The notes beneath the pieces were generated by a model. The model was not told where the DNA came from. It ran no database searches and worked only from the letters and a program-made list of their open reading frames with translations. Below are positions 35,896 to 45,389 of a DNA stretch of 64,000 bases, in pieces. The translations under genes and the position numbers were made by a program. Positions within the stretch are counted from its first letter, which is position 1. Each line of letters starts with the position of its first letter. The stretch is from assembly GCF_022179405.1 (NCBI RefSeq), contig NZ_BPQT01000022.1:61032-125031 (forward strand). Reading direction: 5' to 3'. This stretch comes from Methylobacterium marchantiae (GTDB lineage Bacteria; Pseudomonadota; Alphaproteobacteria; Rhizobiales; Beijerinckiaceae).

Positions 35896-37290
35896 ATGCC
35901 TGTGGACGCCGCGACCATGGAGCCCGACGCCCTCCCGCGCTTTCGCCCGACCGTACCGCGCCCGCGGCGCGAGCAGCCGGGGCTGTTCGCCTTCCTCAAG
36001 GCGGTCCGCGCCAACCCGATCACCACCTGGCTCGACGAGCATTTCGTGGAGCCCGTCGTGGCGCGCGAGGGCGCGATGGGCCGCGTCACCGTGGTCAGCG
36101 ATCCGGCCCTGATCCGCTACCTTTTCGTGGAGAACGCCGCGAATTACCGCAAGGACGACCTGCAGCGCCGCGTCCTGGCGCCGGGCCTCGGCAACGGCCT
36201 CCTGACGGCGGAGGGGGAAGAGTGGAAGCTGCAGCGCCGCACCCTGGCGCCGATCTTCTCGGCCCGCCACGTCCAGGGCTTCGCCGCGCCGATGAACGAG
36301 GCCGGCGCGCGGATCGCCCGGCGGCTCGCCCGGCGCGATTCCACGCAGGTCGACGTCGCCCTGGAGATGACCCGCGTCACCCTCGACGTGCTGGAACGGA
36401 CGATCTTCACCGAAGGGCTCTCCAGCGATCCCGACGCGCTGGGCCGCGCGATCACGCGCTTCCTCGAATCCGTCGGTCCCGTCGATCCGATGGACGTGTT
36501 CGGCGTTCCCGCCTTCGTTCCGCGCATCGGCCGCATCCGGGCGCGGCCGGCGATCCGCTTCTTCGAGGAGGTGGTGAACGCCCTCATCGCCCGCCGGCGC
36601 GTCCAGCTCGACGCCGGAACGGCGCCCTCGGATCTCCTCACCCTGCTGCTGCAGGCGCAGGACCCGGAGACGGGCAAGGGCCTCACCGATTTCGAGGTCA
36701 GGGCCAACATCGTCACCTTCATCGCGGCCGGCCACGAGACCACGGCGAACGCGCTCACCTGGGCGCTCTACTGCCTGTCTCAGGACCACGAGGCCCGCAG
36801 ACGCGTCGAGCGCGAGGTCGATGCGGTACCGGGCGACGCCTTCGATGCCGAGGCGCTCCCCTTCACCAAGGCGGTGATGGAGGAAACGATGCGGCTGTTC
36901 CCGCCGGTCCCGTTCATGAGCCGGCAGGCCATCGCGGAAGACCGCATCGGCCGGATCAAGATCCCGAGGAATTCGCTGATCATGGTGGCGCCCTACGTGC
37001 TGCACCGCCACCGCACCCTGTGGGACGAGCCCGAGGCGTTCATGCCGGAGCGTTTCCTGCCCGAGAACAGGGCCAAGGTTCAGCGCTTCTCCTACCTGCC
37101 CTTCGGAGCCGGGCCGCGGGTCTGCATCGGCCAGAGCTTCTCGCTGCAGGAAGCGGTCATCGTCCTGGCGCACATCGCCCGAAGCGCGCGCTTCACGCTG
37201 GCGCCGGACCATGCCCCGGTGACGCCGCTGCAGCGTGTGACGCTGCGACCCGAACACGGGTTGCGGATGCAGGTCGAGCGGCGGGACTGA
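35896..37290 (+). CDS. Cytochrome P450
   Basis: A heme-thiolate monooxygenase of 464 residues from ATG 35896 (alternatives ATG 35890 and 35917). The I-helix oxygen-activation motif is AAGHETT (about residue 277), the K-helix motif ETMRLFPP is near 333, the PERF segment near 381, and the heme-binding loop FGAGPRVCIGQSF has its ligand at C410. There is no N-terminal membrane anchor or signal peptide. The sequence resembles the CYP102/CYP4-like class more than classical soluble bacterial P450s. No ferredoxin, ferredoxin reductase or fused reductase lies nearby, so electrons must come from elsewhere. Substrate is unknown. It sits between fumC and sspB, which are often close together in relatives. 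Confidence 0.92.
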   Translation: MPVDAATMEPDALPRFRPTVPRPRREQPGLFAFLKAVRANPITTWLDEHFVEPVVAREGAMGRVTVVSDPALIRYLFVENAANYRKDDLQRRVLAPGLGNGLLTAEGEEWKLQRRTLAPIFSARHVQGFAAPMNEAGARIARRLARRDSTQVDVALEMTRVTLDVLERTIFTEGLSSDPDALGRAITRFLESVGPVDPMDVFGVPAFVPRIGRIRARPAIRFFEEVVNALIARRRVQLDAGTAPSDLLTLLLQAQDPETGKGLTDFEVRANIVTFIAAGHETTANALTWALYCLSQDHEARRRVEREVDAVPGDAFDAEALPFTKAVMEETMRLFPPVPFMSRQAIAEDRIGRIKIPRNSLIMVAPYVLHRHRTLWDEPEAFMPERFLPENRAKVQRFSYLPFGAGPRVCIGQSFSLQEAVIVLAHIARSARFTLAPDHAPVTPLQRVTLRPEHGLRMQVERRD

Positions 37291-37330
37291 CCTCCGATCC
37301 GGGCCCAAGCGCAAGACGCCGCGATGCGCC

Positions 37331-37975
37331 TCAGCTCTTCTTGCGGAACGCGTCGAGGCTGACGACTTCGGCGCTGGCGTCGTTGCCCTCGGTTTTCTTG
37401 GCTGCCGGGCGGGCGGACTTGTCGTCCCCCCCGTTCTCGGTCTTGTCGAGATTCTGGCTGGCTCCCTGCGCAGGCAGGAGCTTGGGGACGCTCGCGCCGA
37501 TCGCCGCCACGGCCTTGCCCTTGGGCAGGATCTCGCTCGGCTCGGACGCCGCGCCACGCGGCGCGTTCTTCGTGCCCGGCACCTGCGGCGCATCGTCCTG
37601 CGCCTCTTCTTCGGCCGTCTCGTTCAGGTCGAACTTGAGGCCGAACTGGACGGAGGGATCGAAGAAGCCGCTCAACGCGTCGAAGGGCACGAGAAGACGC
37701 TCGGGGACGCCGGAGAAGGACAGGCCGACCTCGAACGCGTGTTCGGTGACGCCGAGGTCCCAGAACTGGTGCTGGAGGACGATTGTCATGTCCTGCGGAT
37801 ATTTTTCCCGCAGGCGCTGCGACATCCGCACACCGGGCGCTTCGGTCCTGAACGACACGTAGAAATGGTGCTCGCCAGCGAGCCCTTCGCGGGCCGCGTC
37901 GGTCAATACCTTGCGGACGACGCCGCGCAGGGCATCCTGAACCAGAAGGTCGTAACGGATCAGATCGTCTGCCAT
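37331..37975 (-). CDS. sspB: SspB-type ClpXP adaptor, alphaproteobacterial form
   Basis: Delivers ssrA-tagged and some other proteins to the ClpXP protease; cytoplasmic. It has 214 residues. The N-terminal SspB fold (about 1-130) begins MADDLIRYDLLVQDALRGVV and contains HHFYVSFRTEAPGV and FWDLGVTEHAFEVGLSFSG, then the VPFDAL segment characteristic of the alphaproteobacterial version. A flexible, charged, low-complexity linker (about 140-200) follows. The C-terminus EVVSLDAFRKKS would be the ClpX-docking tail. It is convergent with the P450 gene (40 bp between ends). Confidence 0.92.
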   Translation of the reverse strand: MADDLIRYDLLVQDALRGVVRKVLTDAAREGLAGEHHFYVSFRTEAPGVRMSQRLREKYPQDMTIVLQHQFWDLGVTEHAFEVGLSFSGVPERLLVPFDALSGFFDPSVQFGLKFDLNETAEEEAQDDAPQVPGTKNAPRGAASEPSEILPKGKAVAAIGASVPKLLPAQGASQNLDKTENGGDDKSARPAAKKTEGNDASAEVVSLDAFRKKS

Positions 37976-38288
37976 CGCTTGCCGCTTTGCCCGGTACCTG
38001 CCGGAATATCGCGCTGGTGGCGCACCGGGTCGGTGAGTTGACGTGAAGGCTTGCCGGAATCGGGCGCCTTCTCCTACCCCGCCCTCCCGGTATGGTCCGG
38101 TCGAACGCCGGTTTCAATCGTGCCGTTCCCGCTGCGATCTCCGCAGGGGGCGGTGAATTGACACCGTATCCAAGAACCCAGGATTCTGGTGAAAACGCCT
38201 GGGTCGACCGGCTTTCACCGAAGACCGTCAGGCGCCCGGTCCGGCCTTTCGACCGAACGGGTTGAATATAGAGGGAGAGGCGTCGCTT
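37976..38288. other. Intergenic region between sspB and the CPBP gene
   Basis: About 310 bp between divergent starts. It holds a TTGACA at about 38157 that could be the -35 of a promoter for the CPBP gene and short inverted repeats (CCCAGG...CCTGGG around 38180-38200). No gene, no T-tract terminator and no recognised riboswitch are visible. Confidence 0.5.
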
Positions 38289-39140
38289 TTGAAGCCCGAT
38301 CCTGGCGCAGAGATGCCCGTCGATCGGGCGATGATGGAATTGGCGCCGTCGACCGGGGCCGCGGGGCCGCGCCGCTCACCGATCAGGCTCGCCGCGACCG
38401 CCCTGCGCGACGCCCTCGGCCTCGTTCTGACGACGCTGCTCGTCATGGTCACGGCGGCGGTCGTCGCGATGCTGATCGTGCGGGTCGGGGCCGATCTCCT
38501 GCAGGGGATCGATCCCCTCGCCAGCGAGGCACGCCGTCCCCGGCTCTATCCGCAGCAACTCGTGCTGCGCGAAGTGGCGAGCGACATCCTGCGCCAGTTA
38601 CTGATCGTGGGGATCGTCATCGGCGCGGCCATCGCCTCCGGAGGATCGACGTGGCGCCGAAAACTTGCGCTCACCCCGGTGGAAGCACCCGGCCTCCCGC
38701 CCCGGCGCTTCCTCGTGATCGTCCTGCTCTGGCCGTTCCTGCACATCCTCTGGGTGATCGGAACGGCGGAGGCGTTCCACATGGCCTTCGGCCGCAATGT
38801 CGGCCTGTCCCCGCTGCTCAGCCGGAACGGAGCGGTGGCGTGGCTCGCCTTCACAATCGTCCTGGCGCCCGTCGCCGAGGAATTGCTGATGCGCGGCGCG
38901 ATGTTCGAGCGGGCCTCGCGCTTCCTCCGGCCCTGGGGCGCCATCCTCGCCACCTCGGCCCTGTTCGCGCTGCTTCACCTGCAGGTCGGCAGCGTCGCCC
39001 GGCCGGTCTCGCTCATCCCCCTGGCCCTGATGCTCGGCTGGCTGCGCTGGCGGACGGGGCGACTGTGGCCCTGCATCCTGCTTCATGTCTGGAGCAACCT
39101 CGCCGTCGTCGCCTATCTGCTGTGGCCGGGACCGGCGTGA
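38289..39140 (+). CDS. CPBP-family intramembrane metalloprotease
   Basis: A membrane protein of about 283 residues with about seven spans, belonging to the CPBP/Rce1-like (Abi) family. The conserved diglutamate motif is [11 protein letters not shown], followed by FALLHLQ (FxxxH motif) and HVWSNLA with the third active-site His/Asn. It is a protease that cuts within the membrane; the substrate is unknown. No ATG is well placed. TTG 38289 has a GGGAGAGG site 8 nt before it. TTG 38262 and ATG 38313 are alternatives. It precedes thyA by 56 bp in the same direction, so co-transcription is possible. Confidence 0.82.
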   Translation: MKPDPGAEMPVDRAMMELAPSTGAAGPRRSPIRLAATALRDALGLVLTTLLVMVTAAVVAMLIVRVGADLLQGIDPLASEARRPRLYPQQLVLREVASDILRQLLIVGIVIGAAIASGGSTWRRKLALTPVEAPGLPPRRFLVIVLLWPFLHILWVIGTAEAFHMAFGRNVGLSPLLSRNGAVAWLAFTIVLAPVAEELLMRGAMFERASRFLRPWGAILATSALFALLHLQVGSVARPVSLIPLALMLGWLRWRTGRLWPCILLHVWSNLAVVAYLLWPGPA

Positions 39141-39196
39141 CGGCTCGCCTCGCGGCCCGGTTCGGGGTATCGCCTGAGGCAGAACACGGGACCCCG

Positions 39197-39991
39197 ATGC
39201 ACGCGTATCATCAGCTTCTCGAACGCATCCTCTCGGAAGGCGTCCGCAAGGACGACCGGACCGGCACGGGGACGCTCTCGGTCTTCGGCCACCAGATGCG
39301 CATCGACCTCGCGAACGGCTTTCCGCTGGTTACGACGAAGCAGCTGCACCTGCGATCGATCATCCACGAATTGCTGTGGTTCCTCACCGGCGACACCAAC
39401 GTCCGTGCTCTCCAGGCCAACGGCGTGACGATCTGGGACGAATGGGCCGATGCCGAGGGCGATCTCGGCCCGGTCTACGGCCGGCAATGGCGCTCCTGGG
39501 CGAAGCCCGACGGCGGCGCAGTGGACCAGATTTCATGGGTCGTCGACGAGATCGGGCGCAACCCGGATTCCCGTCGCCTGATCGTCTCGGCCTGGAACCC
39601 GGCCGATCTCGACAGGATGGCGCTGGCGCCCTGCCATTGCCTGTTCCAGTTCTACGTGGCTGAGGGGCGGCTCTCGTGCCAGCTCTACCAGCGCTCGGCC
39701 GACGTCTTCCTCGGCGTGCCGTTCAACATCGCTTCCTACGCGCTTCTCACCGCGATGATCGCGCAGGTCACGGGCCTGACGCCCGGCGATTTCGTCCATA
39801 CGCTCGGTGACGCACATCTCTACGTGAACCATCTCGACCAGGCGCGCCTCCAGCTCACCCGCGAGCAGCGTCCTTTGCCGCGCCTCGTCCTGAACCCCGA
39901 CATCCGCTCGCTCTTCGATTTCCGCTTCGAGGACATCGCCATCGAGGGCTATGCGCCGCACCCCGCCATCCGCGCGCCGGTGGCCGTCTGA
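39197..39991 (+). CDS. thyA: Thymidylate synthase
   Basis: Converts dUMP to dTMP using methylene-tetrahydrofolate. It has 264 residues, the same as E. coli ThyA. The nucleophile is C146 in [13 protein letters not shown], with [11 protein letters not shown] (about residue 21), [13 protein letters not shown] (about 56) and the folate-binding [12 protein letters not shown] (about 197). The start is ATG 39197, which gives the standard N-terminus [12 protein letters not shown]; the open frame extends further upstream only as an alternative frame of the CPBP gene. It overlaps folA in TGATG, linking dTMP synthesis to recycling of the dihydrofolate produced. Confidence 0.97.
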   Translation: MHAYHQLLERILSEGVRKDDRTGTGTLSVFGHQMRIDLANGFPLVTTKQLHLRSIIHELLWFLTGDTNVRALQANGVTIWDEWADAEGDLGPVYGRQWRSWAKPDGGAVDQISWVVDEIGRNPDSRRLIVSAWNPADLDRMALAPCHCLFQFYVAEGRLSCQLYQRSADVFLGVPFNIASYALLTAMIAQVTGLTPGDFVHTLGDAHLYVNHLDQARLQLTREQRPLPRLVLNPDIRSLFDFRFEDIAIEGYAPHPAIRAPVAV

Positions 39992-40500
39992 TGGCACCGG
40001 TCTCTCACCGCCCCCTCGTCAGCCTGATCGCCGCGGTCGCCCGCAACGGCGTCATCGGCCGCGACAACGGCCTGATCTGGCGCCTCGGCAGCGACCTGCG
40101 CCGGTTCAAGGTGCTGACCATGGGCAAGCCGGTCCTGATGGGCCGCAAGACCTACGATTCCATCGGCCGGCCGCTGCCGGGGCGACGCATCCTCGTCCTC
40201 ACCCGCGACCGATCGTTCTCGGTGGCCGACGTGACCGTCGTTCATGACTGGGAGGGCGCCGTTGCGGCCGCCGGCGAGGCCGAGGAACTCATGGTGGCCG
40301 GTGGCGGCGAGATCTACGCGCTGGCGCTGCCCCATGCCGATCGCATCTATTTCACCGAGGTCGAGACGAGCCCGGACGGCGACACCCTGTTCCCGGCCTT
40401 CGACGCCGGCGACTTCCGTGAGGTCTCGCGCGTCGAACACATGGCGGGCGAGCGGGATGAATGCGCCTTCGCATTCGTTGATCTGGAACGCGCCCGGTAG
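39991..40500 (+). CDS. folA: Dihydrofolate reductase
   Basis: Reduces dihydrofolate to tetrahydrofolate with NADPH, regenerating the cofactor oxidised by the upstream ThyA. It has 169 residues. Typical motifs are LIAAVARNGVIGRDNGLIW (about 12-30), MGKPVLMGRKTYDSIGRPLPGR (a block about 47-68) and the C-terminal VAGGGEIYALALPHADRIYFTEV. The active-site carboxylate is in the LGSDLRRFK helix region (D34 by position). The start overlaps the thyA stop by one base. Its end is followed by about 180 bp and then hflK. Confidence 0.96.
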   Translation: MAPVSHRPLVSLIAAVARNGVIGRDNGLIWRLGSDLRRFKVLTMGKPVLMGRKTYDSIGRPLPGRRILVLTRDRSFSVADVTVVHDWEGAVAAAGEAEELMVAGGGEIYALALPHADRIYFTEVETSPDGDTLFPAFDAGDFREVSRVEHMAGERDECAFAFVDLERAR

Positions 40501-40683
40501 CTCTATGCCGCGACGCATCGCGCAAGAGCGCCCGGCGCTGTTGCCTTTCCTCTTCACGATGCCCACTTGCCAGCCTTGACAGGACGGAGTGGCGACACTC
40601 AGTACCGTAGGACGGATGAGCTTCGGCGACGCGCGCCGGTCCGGCCACGGACGACACTGCCTCAGCGGGAGATATCGGCGAGC

Positions 40684-41859
40684 ATGCCTTGGAGCAATCA
40701 GAGCGGCAGCGGTGGCGGCAACGGGGGAGGGCCCTGGGGCCGTGGCAGCGGCGGCAATGGAGGCGGGGGCGGCCCGTGGGGTAACGGCGGCGGTGGTGGC
40801 GGCGGCAAGACGCCCCCGGATCTCGAAGAGATGCTGCGCCGCGGTCAGGACCGCCTGCGCGGGATCATTCCCGGCGGCTCGATGGGTGGCGGCAAGGGCG
40901 TCGCTATTGCGGGCGGCATCGTCGTCCTTATCTGGCTGGCGACCGGCATCTACACGGTGGCGCCGCAGCAGGTCGGCATCGAGACGATCTTCGGCCGCTA
41001 CACGAACACCACCGGCCAGGGCCCGCACTACAACTTTCCCTATCCGATCGGCGCCGTGACGAAGCCGAATGTCGGACAGGTGAACAGCATCCAGATCGGT
41101 TATCGCGCCGGCCTCGGATCCCAGTCCCGCACCGCTGACAAGCCGGAGGAGAGCCTGATGCTCACCGGCGACGAGAACATCGTCGATCTCGATTTCGAAG
41201 TGCAGTGGCGCATCAACCCGCTGAAGGCGTCGGACTTCGTCTTCAACCTCGAAAATCCCGAAGGAACGATCAAGGCGATCTCCGAGAGCGCCATGCGCGA
41301 GGTGATCGGTCGCCGCAATATCCAGGCGATCCTCACCAACGAGCAGTCGAGCGTGGCTCAGGAGGTCAAGGAGATCACCCAGAAGGCCCTCGACGAATAC
41401 GGCGCCGGCGTGCGGATCGAGGTGGTCCAACTCGTCTCCGTCAACCCGCCGCCGGACGTGCGCCCCGCCTTCATCGACGTGAACGCCGCACAGCAGGATG
41501 CCGAGCGCGCCCAGAACGAAGCCCGGACCTATGCGAGCCGCGAGGTTCCGCAGGCTCGCGGTAAGGCGTCGCAGATCGTCCAGGCCGCCGAGGCCTACAA
41601 GACCCAGGCGACGGCGGACGCGACCGGTCAGGCGTCGCGGTTCCAGCAGGTCTACGATTCCTACAAGCTCGCACCGGCGATCAGCCGCGAGCGCATCTTC
41701 CTCGAAACGATGGAGCGGGTCCTGGGCTCGGTCAACAAGGTCATCATCGACCAGAACGGGACCGGCGTCGCCGGCAGTTCGAGCGGAGCGGGCGTGGTCC
41801 CCGTGCTTCCCCTCGCTGAATTCGGTAATCGCACCACCAGCACTGGAGCCGCCCGATGA
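40684..41859 (+). CDS. hflK: FtsH protease modulator HflK
   Basis: A 391-residue SPFH/band-7 membrane protein that, together with HflC, forms the large cage around FtsH and regulates membrane protein turnover. The N-terminus is a Gly/Asn/Trp-rich stretch (about residues 4-40: GGNGGGPWGRG...), then one membrane span (VAIAGGIVVLIWLATGIYTV, about 76-95), the SPFH domain and coiled-coil EAEAYKTQATADATG region. The frame is open upstream to 40567, but that lacks the family N-terminus, so ATG 40684 (MPWSNQSGSG) was chosen. A TTGACA at 40576 may be the promoter. It overlaps hflC in ATGA. Confidence 0.95.
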   Translation: MPWSNQSGSGGGNGGGPWGRGSGGNGGGGGPWGNGGGGGGGKTPPDLEEMLRRGQDRLRGIIPGGSMGGGKGVAIAGGIVVLIWLATGIYTVAPQQVGIETIFGRYTNTTGQGPHYNFPYPIGAVTKPNVGQVNSIQIGYRAGLGSQSRTADKPEESLMLTGDENIVDLDFEVQWRINPLKASDFVFNLENPEGTIKAISESAMREVIGRRNIQAILTNEQSSVAQEVKEITQKALDEYGAGVRIEVVQLVSVNPPPDVRPAFIDVNAAQQDAERAQNEARTYASREVPQARGKASQIVQAAEAYKTQATADATGQASRFQQVYDSYKLAPAISRERIFLETMERVLGSVNKVIIDQNGTGVAGSSSGAGVVPVLPLAEFGNRTTSTGAAR

Positions 41860-42809
41860 ACGGTTCCGCTCTCCGCACCGCCGTCGTCGCCATCGTTGCG
41901 GTGCTCGCCGTCGCCCTCTACGCGTCCGTCTTTACCGTTGGACAGATGCAGCAGGCCCTGGTCATCCAGTTCGGGCGCGTCCGTACCGTGCTCAACCAGA
42001 CCGGCACCGAGAAGCCCGGGCTGTATTTCAAGATCCCGCTCATCGAGAACGTCGTGCTGTTCGACAAGCGCGTGCTCGATCTCGACCTTCCGGTCCAGAC
42101 GCTGTTGACGGCCGATCGTCAGAATCTCGAAGTCGATGCCTTTGCCCGCTACCGCATTCTCGATCCGCTACGGTTCTATCAGTCGGCGAACAATGTGCTG
42201 CGCGCCAACACGCTTCTGGCGAGCTTCACCAACTCGGCCCTGCGCAACGTGCTCGCCCGCTCGACCCGTGACGCCATCGTGCGGACGGAGCGCTCGCACC
42301 TGATGAACGTGATCCAGGCCGACGTGAACACCCAGGCGAAGGAGCTCGGTGTCGAGATCGTCGACCTGCGCATGACCCGCGTCGATCTGCCGGCCCAGAA
42401 CTCCACCGCCGTCTACAAGCGGATGATCACCGAGCGTAACCGCGAGGCGGCCGATATCCGCGCCAACGGCGACCAGATCGCGGCCACGATCAAGGCGAAG
42501 GCCGACCGTGACGTGACGGTCGTCCTCTCCGAGGCCAACCAGACCGCCGAGACCCTGCGCGGTCAGGGCGACGGCGACAAGAACCGCATCCTCGTCGAGG
42601 CCTATGGCAAGGATCCGGACTTCTTCGCTTTCTATCGGTCGATGCAGGCCTACGAGACGGGCCTGAAGGGACCCGAGACCCGCCTCGTGATCAGCCCGAA
42701 CTCGGATTTCTTCCGGTATTTCAGCGATCCGCAGGGACGTTCGCCGGCGACCGCTCCGCGGCCTCCCGGTGCGCCTGAGCCGGGTGCGACAACCGGGACG
42801 GTGCGCTAG
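41856..42809 (+). CDS. hflC: FtsH protease modulator HflC
   Basis: A 317-residue partner of HflK: an N-terminal span (VVAIVAVLAVALYASVFTV, about 9-27), an SPFH domain, and the conserved RNREAADIRANGDQIAATIKAKADRDV coiled coil near residues 193-218. The C-terminal Pro/Gly-rich tail is variable in the family. It starts 4 nt inside hflK. In many Rhizobiales a small DUF2065 gene lies between hflC and degP; here the gap is only 82 bp and it is absent. Confidence 0.95.
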   Translation: MNGSALRTAVVAIVAVLAVALYASVFTVGQMQQALVIQFGRVRTVLNQTGTEKPGLYFKIPLIENVVLFDKRVLDLDLPVQTLLTADRQNLEVDAFARYRILDPLRFYQSANNVLRANTLLASFTNSALRNVLARSTRDAIVRTERSHLMNVIQADVNTQAKELGVEIVDLRMTRVDLPAQNSTAVYKRMITERNREAADIRANGDQIAATIKAKADRDVTVVLSEANQTAETLRGQGDGDKNRILVEAYGKDPDFFAFYRSMQAYETGLKGPETRLVISPNSDFFRYFSDPQGRSPATAPRPPGAPEPGATTGTVR

Positions 42810-42891
42810 CACGGCTCACCATCGCCCGACCGGCCCTTGATCGTCCGCCTCGGCGGACGATGTTAAGCCTCGTTCCAGCAAGAGGTCGACC

Positions 42892-44415
42892 ATGATCCCC
42901 GCCGCGAGCGCCATAACGGCGCGACGTCCCCGAGCACTCCGCCACTCCGCGCGCTCGGCCTTCGCCGCCATGTCGCTCGCCACCGCGGTGGCCTTCACCG
43001 GCCTGTCCACCCCGGTCCTCGCCAAGGGGCCGGAATCGCTCGCGGACCTCGCCGACAAGGTCACGGACGCCGTGGTGAACATCTCGGCTTCCACAACGGT
43101 GGAGGCCAAGGCGCCTGGCCGGACGATGCCTCAGCTGCCGCAGGGGACCCCGTTCGAGGATCTCTTCGAAGAGTTCTTCAACAAGAAGGGCCAGCGTGGG
43201 GACGGTGATTCTCCGCGGCAGCAGTCGCGCAAGTCGAACTCGCTCGGGTCTGGCTTCATCATCGACGCCTCCGGCATCGTTGTGACCAATAACCACGTGA
43301 TCGGCGACGCCAACGACATCCAGGTGATCCTGCACAACGGCACCAAGCTGAAGGCCGAGATCATCGGCAAGGATCCCAAGATCGATCTCGCCGTCCTGCG
43401 GGTGAAGCCCGAGGCCGACAAGCCGCTCAAGGCGGTGCCGTTCGGAGATTCCGAGAAGATGCGCCCGGGCGATTGGGTCATCGCCATCGGCAATCCGTTC
43501 GGTCTCGGCGGATCGGTCTCGGCCGGCATCGTGTCGGCGCGTGGCCGCAACATCGAATCCGGTCCCTACGACAATTACATCCAGACCGACGCGGCCATCA
43601 ATAAGGGCAATTCCGGCGGCCCGCTGTTCAATATGGACGGCGAGGTCATCGGCATCAACACGGCGATCCTGTCGCCCACGGGCGGCTCGGTCGGCATCGG
43701 CTTCGCCGTTCCCTCCGCCACCGCCTCGCAGGTCATCGACCAGCTTCGCGAATTTGGTGAGGTCCGCCGCGGCTGGCTCGGCGTGCGCATCCAGAACGTC
43801 GATGACGCCACGGCCGACGCTCTCGGCCTCAAGGGCGGCGCCAAGGGCGCGCTGATCGCGGGCGTCGACGAGAAGGGCCCGGCCAAGGCCTCCGGTCTCG
43901 AGGTCGGCGACGTCATCACCAAGTTCAACGGGACGGTGGTGAAGTCGTCGAGCGATCTTCCGCGCATCGTCGCCTCCACGCCGGTGGGCAAGGTGGTCGA
44001 GGTCATCGTCGTGCGGAAGGGCGCCGAGACCACGAAATCTGTGACCCTCGGTCGCCTGGACGATCCGGAGAAGCCGCAGCTCGCCAACGCCAAGCAGCCG
44101 GAGGCCGAACCCGCCATCCGCCAGGCGCTCGGCCTCAACCTGTCGGGGATCACTGACGAGCTGCGCCGCCGTTTCAGCATCAAGGACAGCGTGAAGGGGG
44201 TGGTCGTCACTCGGGTCGATCCGAACTCCACCGCCGCCGACAAGCAGATCAAGCCCGGCGAAGTCATCGTGGAAGTCGGCCAGGAGTCGGTCGCGTCTCC
44301 TGCCGACGTGACGAAGCGGGTCGACCAGCTGAAGAAGGACGGCCGCAAATCCATCCTGCTGCTCGTGGCAAGCGCGTCCGGCGACGTGCGGTTCGTGGCG
44401 ATCGGGCTAGAGTAG
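42892..44415 (+). CDS. degP: Periplasmic serine protease, DegP/HtrA (Do) family
   Basis: Quality-control protease/chaperone of the periplasm, 507 residues. An N-terminal signal peptide (about 1-42, cleavage near VLAKG) leads to a trypsin-like domain with catalytic triad H135 (TNNHVI), D165 (KIDLAV) and S241 (GNSGGPLFN). Two PDZ domains (about 285-375 and 405-500) follow. It is the last gene of the hflKC block, in the usual Rhizobiales order. The 3' end is closed by a hairpin shared with serB. Confidence 0.95.
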   Translation: MIPAASAITARRPRALRHSARSAFAAMSLATAVAFTGLSTPVLAKGPESLADLADKVTDAVVNISASTTVEAKAPGRTMPQLPQGTPFEDLFEEFFNKKGQRGDGDSPRQQSRKSNSLGSGFIIDASGIVVTNNHVIGDANDIQVILHNGTKLKAEIIGKDPKIDLAVLRVKPEADKPLKAVPFGDSEKMRPGDWVIAIGNPFGLGGSVSAGIVSARGRNIESGPYDNYIQTDAAINKGNSGGPLFNMDGEVIGINTAILSPTGGSVGIGFAVPSATASQVIDQLREFGEVRRGWLGVRIQNVDDATADALGLKGGAKGALIAGVDEKGPAKASGLEVGDVITKFNGTVVKSSSDLPRIVASTPVGKVVEVIVVRKGAETTKSVTLGRLDDPEKPQLANAKQPEAEPAIRQALGLNLSGITDELRRRFSIKDSVKGVVVTRVDPNSTAADKQIKPGEVIVEVGQESVASPADVTKRVDQLKKDGRKSILLLVASASGDVRFVAIGLE

Positions 44416-44440
44416 CCTTCTCTGCAATTAGCGAAGTTCA

Positions 44441-44471
44441 GAAGGCCGTCGCCCTGTGGGTGGCGGCCTTC
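44441..44471. terminator. Bidirectional terminator hairpin of degP and serB
   Basis: GAAGGCCGTCGCCC (44441-44454) and GGGTGGCGGCCTTC (44458-44471) form a 14-bp stem with two G-U-type pairs and a 3-nt loop, between the convergent ends of degP (44415) and serB (44476). The U-tract is poor on both sides, but stem length and position make termination very likely. Confidence 0.75.
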
Positions 44472-44475
44472 GTCG

Positions 44476-45372
44476 TTACTGGACGAATTCGCTCGCCCCA
44501 TAACCCTGCAGGTAGAGAAGCGCCGTGAGATCGCCGTGGTCGATGCGGACATGCGCCGCCGCGGCGACCTTCGGCTTGGCGCGGAAAGCGACGCCGAGGC
44601 CGGCCTCGCCGAGCATGTCGAGGTCGTTCGCGCCGTCGCCGACCGCCAGGGTGTCGCCGTGCTCCAGCCCGAAGCGCGAGCGGAGGGCGACCAGCGTCGC
44701 CCGTTTCGTTTCCTTGCCGACGATGGGCTCGAGCACCTCGCCGGTGAGGCGACCGTCCCTGACGCCGAGCGTCGTCGCATGGGCCTCGTCGAACCCGATC
44801 GTCGCCGAGATCGGTCCGGTGAACAGGGTGAAGCCACCGGACACCAGGCAAGTGTGAGCGCCGTTGGCCTTCAACGTGTGGACCAGCGTGCGGCCGCCCG
44901 GCGTGAGGGTGATGCGATCCCGGATGAGATCGTCGACGACACCGACCGGCAGATCACGCAGCAGCGAGACGCGTTCGCGCAGGGCCGGCTCGAAGGCGAT
45001 CTCGCCGCGCATGGCTCGCTCGGTGATGGCGGCGACGCGGTCCTTCAGGCCGATCGTGTCGGCGAGCTCGTCGATGCATTCCTGCTCGATCATGGTGGAA
45101 TCCATGTCGGCGAGGAACAGGCGCTTGCGGCGATGCGGGCCGGCGACCTGAACTGCGACATCGAAGGGCTCGGCGGCGAAGGCCGCCCGCAGGCGCCGCG
45201 CCAAGCCTGGAGCCTCCTCGGCGGAACCAGGGAGCAGGACCTCCGCGGCCACCTCGCCGTGGAGGATGCGCGGCTGATGCTCCGTCCGCAGCACGGAACG
45301 GGCTTCCGCAAGGACCGCATCGGTGATGGCGGGCCGGCTCTCGTTTGCTATCAGGGTCGCGACGAGGGTCAT
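44476..45372 (-). CDS. serB: Phosphoserine phosphatase
   Basis: Hydrolyses L-phosphoserine to L-serine, the last step of serine synthesis. In a serine-cycle methylotroph serine is also an assimilation intermediate. It is a 298-residue HAD-superfamily enzyme: the nucleophile motif DMDSTMI (about residue 92), VSGGFTLF (about 177), and the Mg-site motif GDGANDLDML (about 243). A short N-terminal region (about 1-75) is weakly conserved. The start codon at 45372 lies close to the divergent miaA gene; the two starts are only about 17 bp apart, so promoters must lie within the neighbouring gene or overlap it. Confidence 0.94.
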   Translation of the reverse strand: MTLVATLIANESRPAITDAVLAEARSVLRTEHQPRILHGEVAAEVLLPGSAEEAPGLARRLRAAFAAEPFDVAVQVAGPHRRKRLFLADMDSTMIEQECIDELADTIGLKDRVAAITERAMRGEIAFEPALRERVSLLRDLPVGVVDDLIRDRITLTPGGRTLVHTLKANGAHTCLVSGGFTLFTGPISATIGFDEAHATTLGVRDGRLTGEVLEPIVGKETKRATLVALRSRFGLEHGDTLAVGDGANDLDMLGEAGLGVAFRAKPKVAAAAHVRIDHGDLTALLYLQGYGASEFVQ

Positions 45373-45389
45373 CCGGGAGTTTCCACGCC

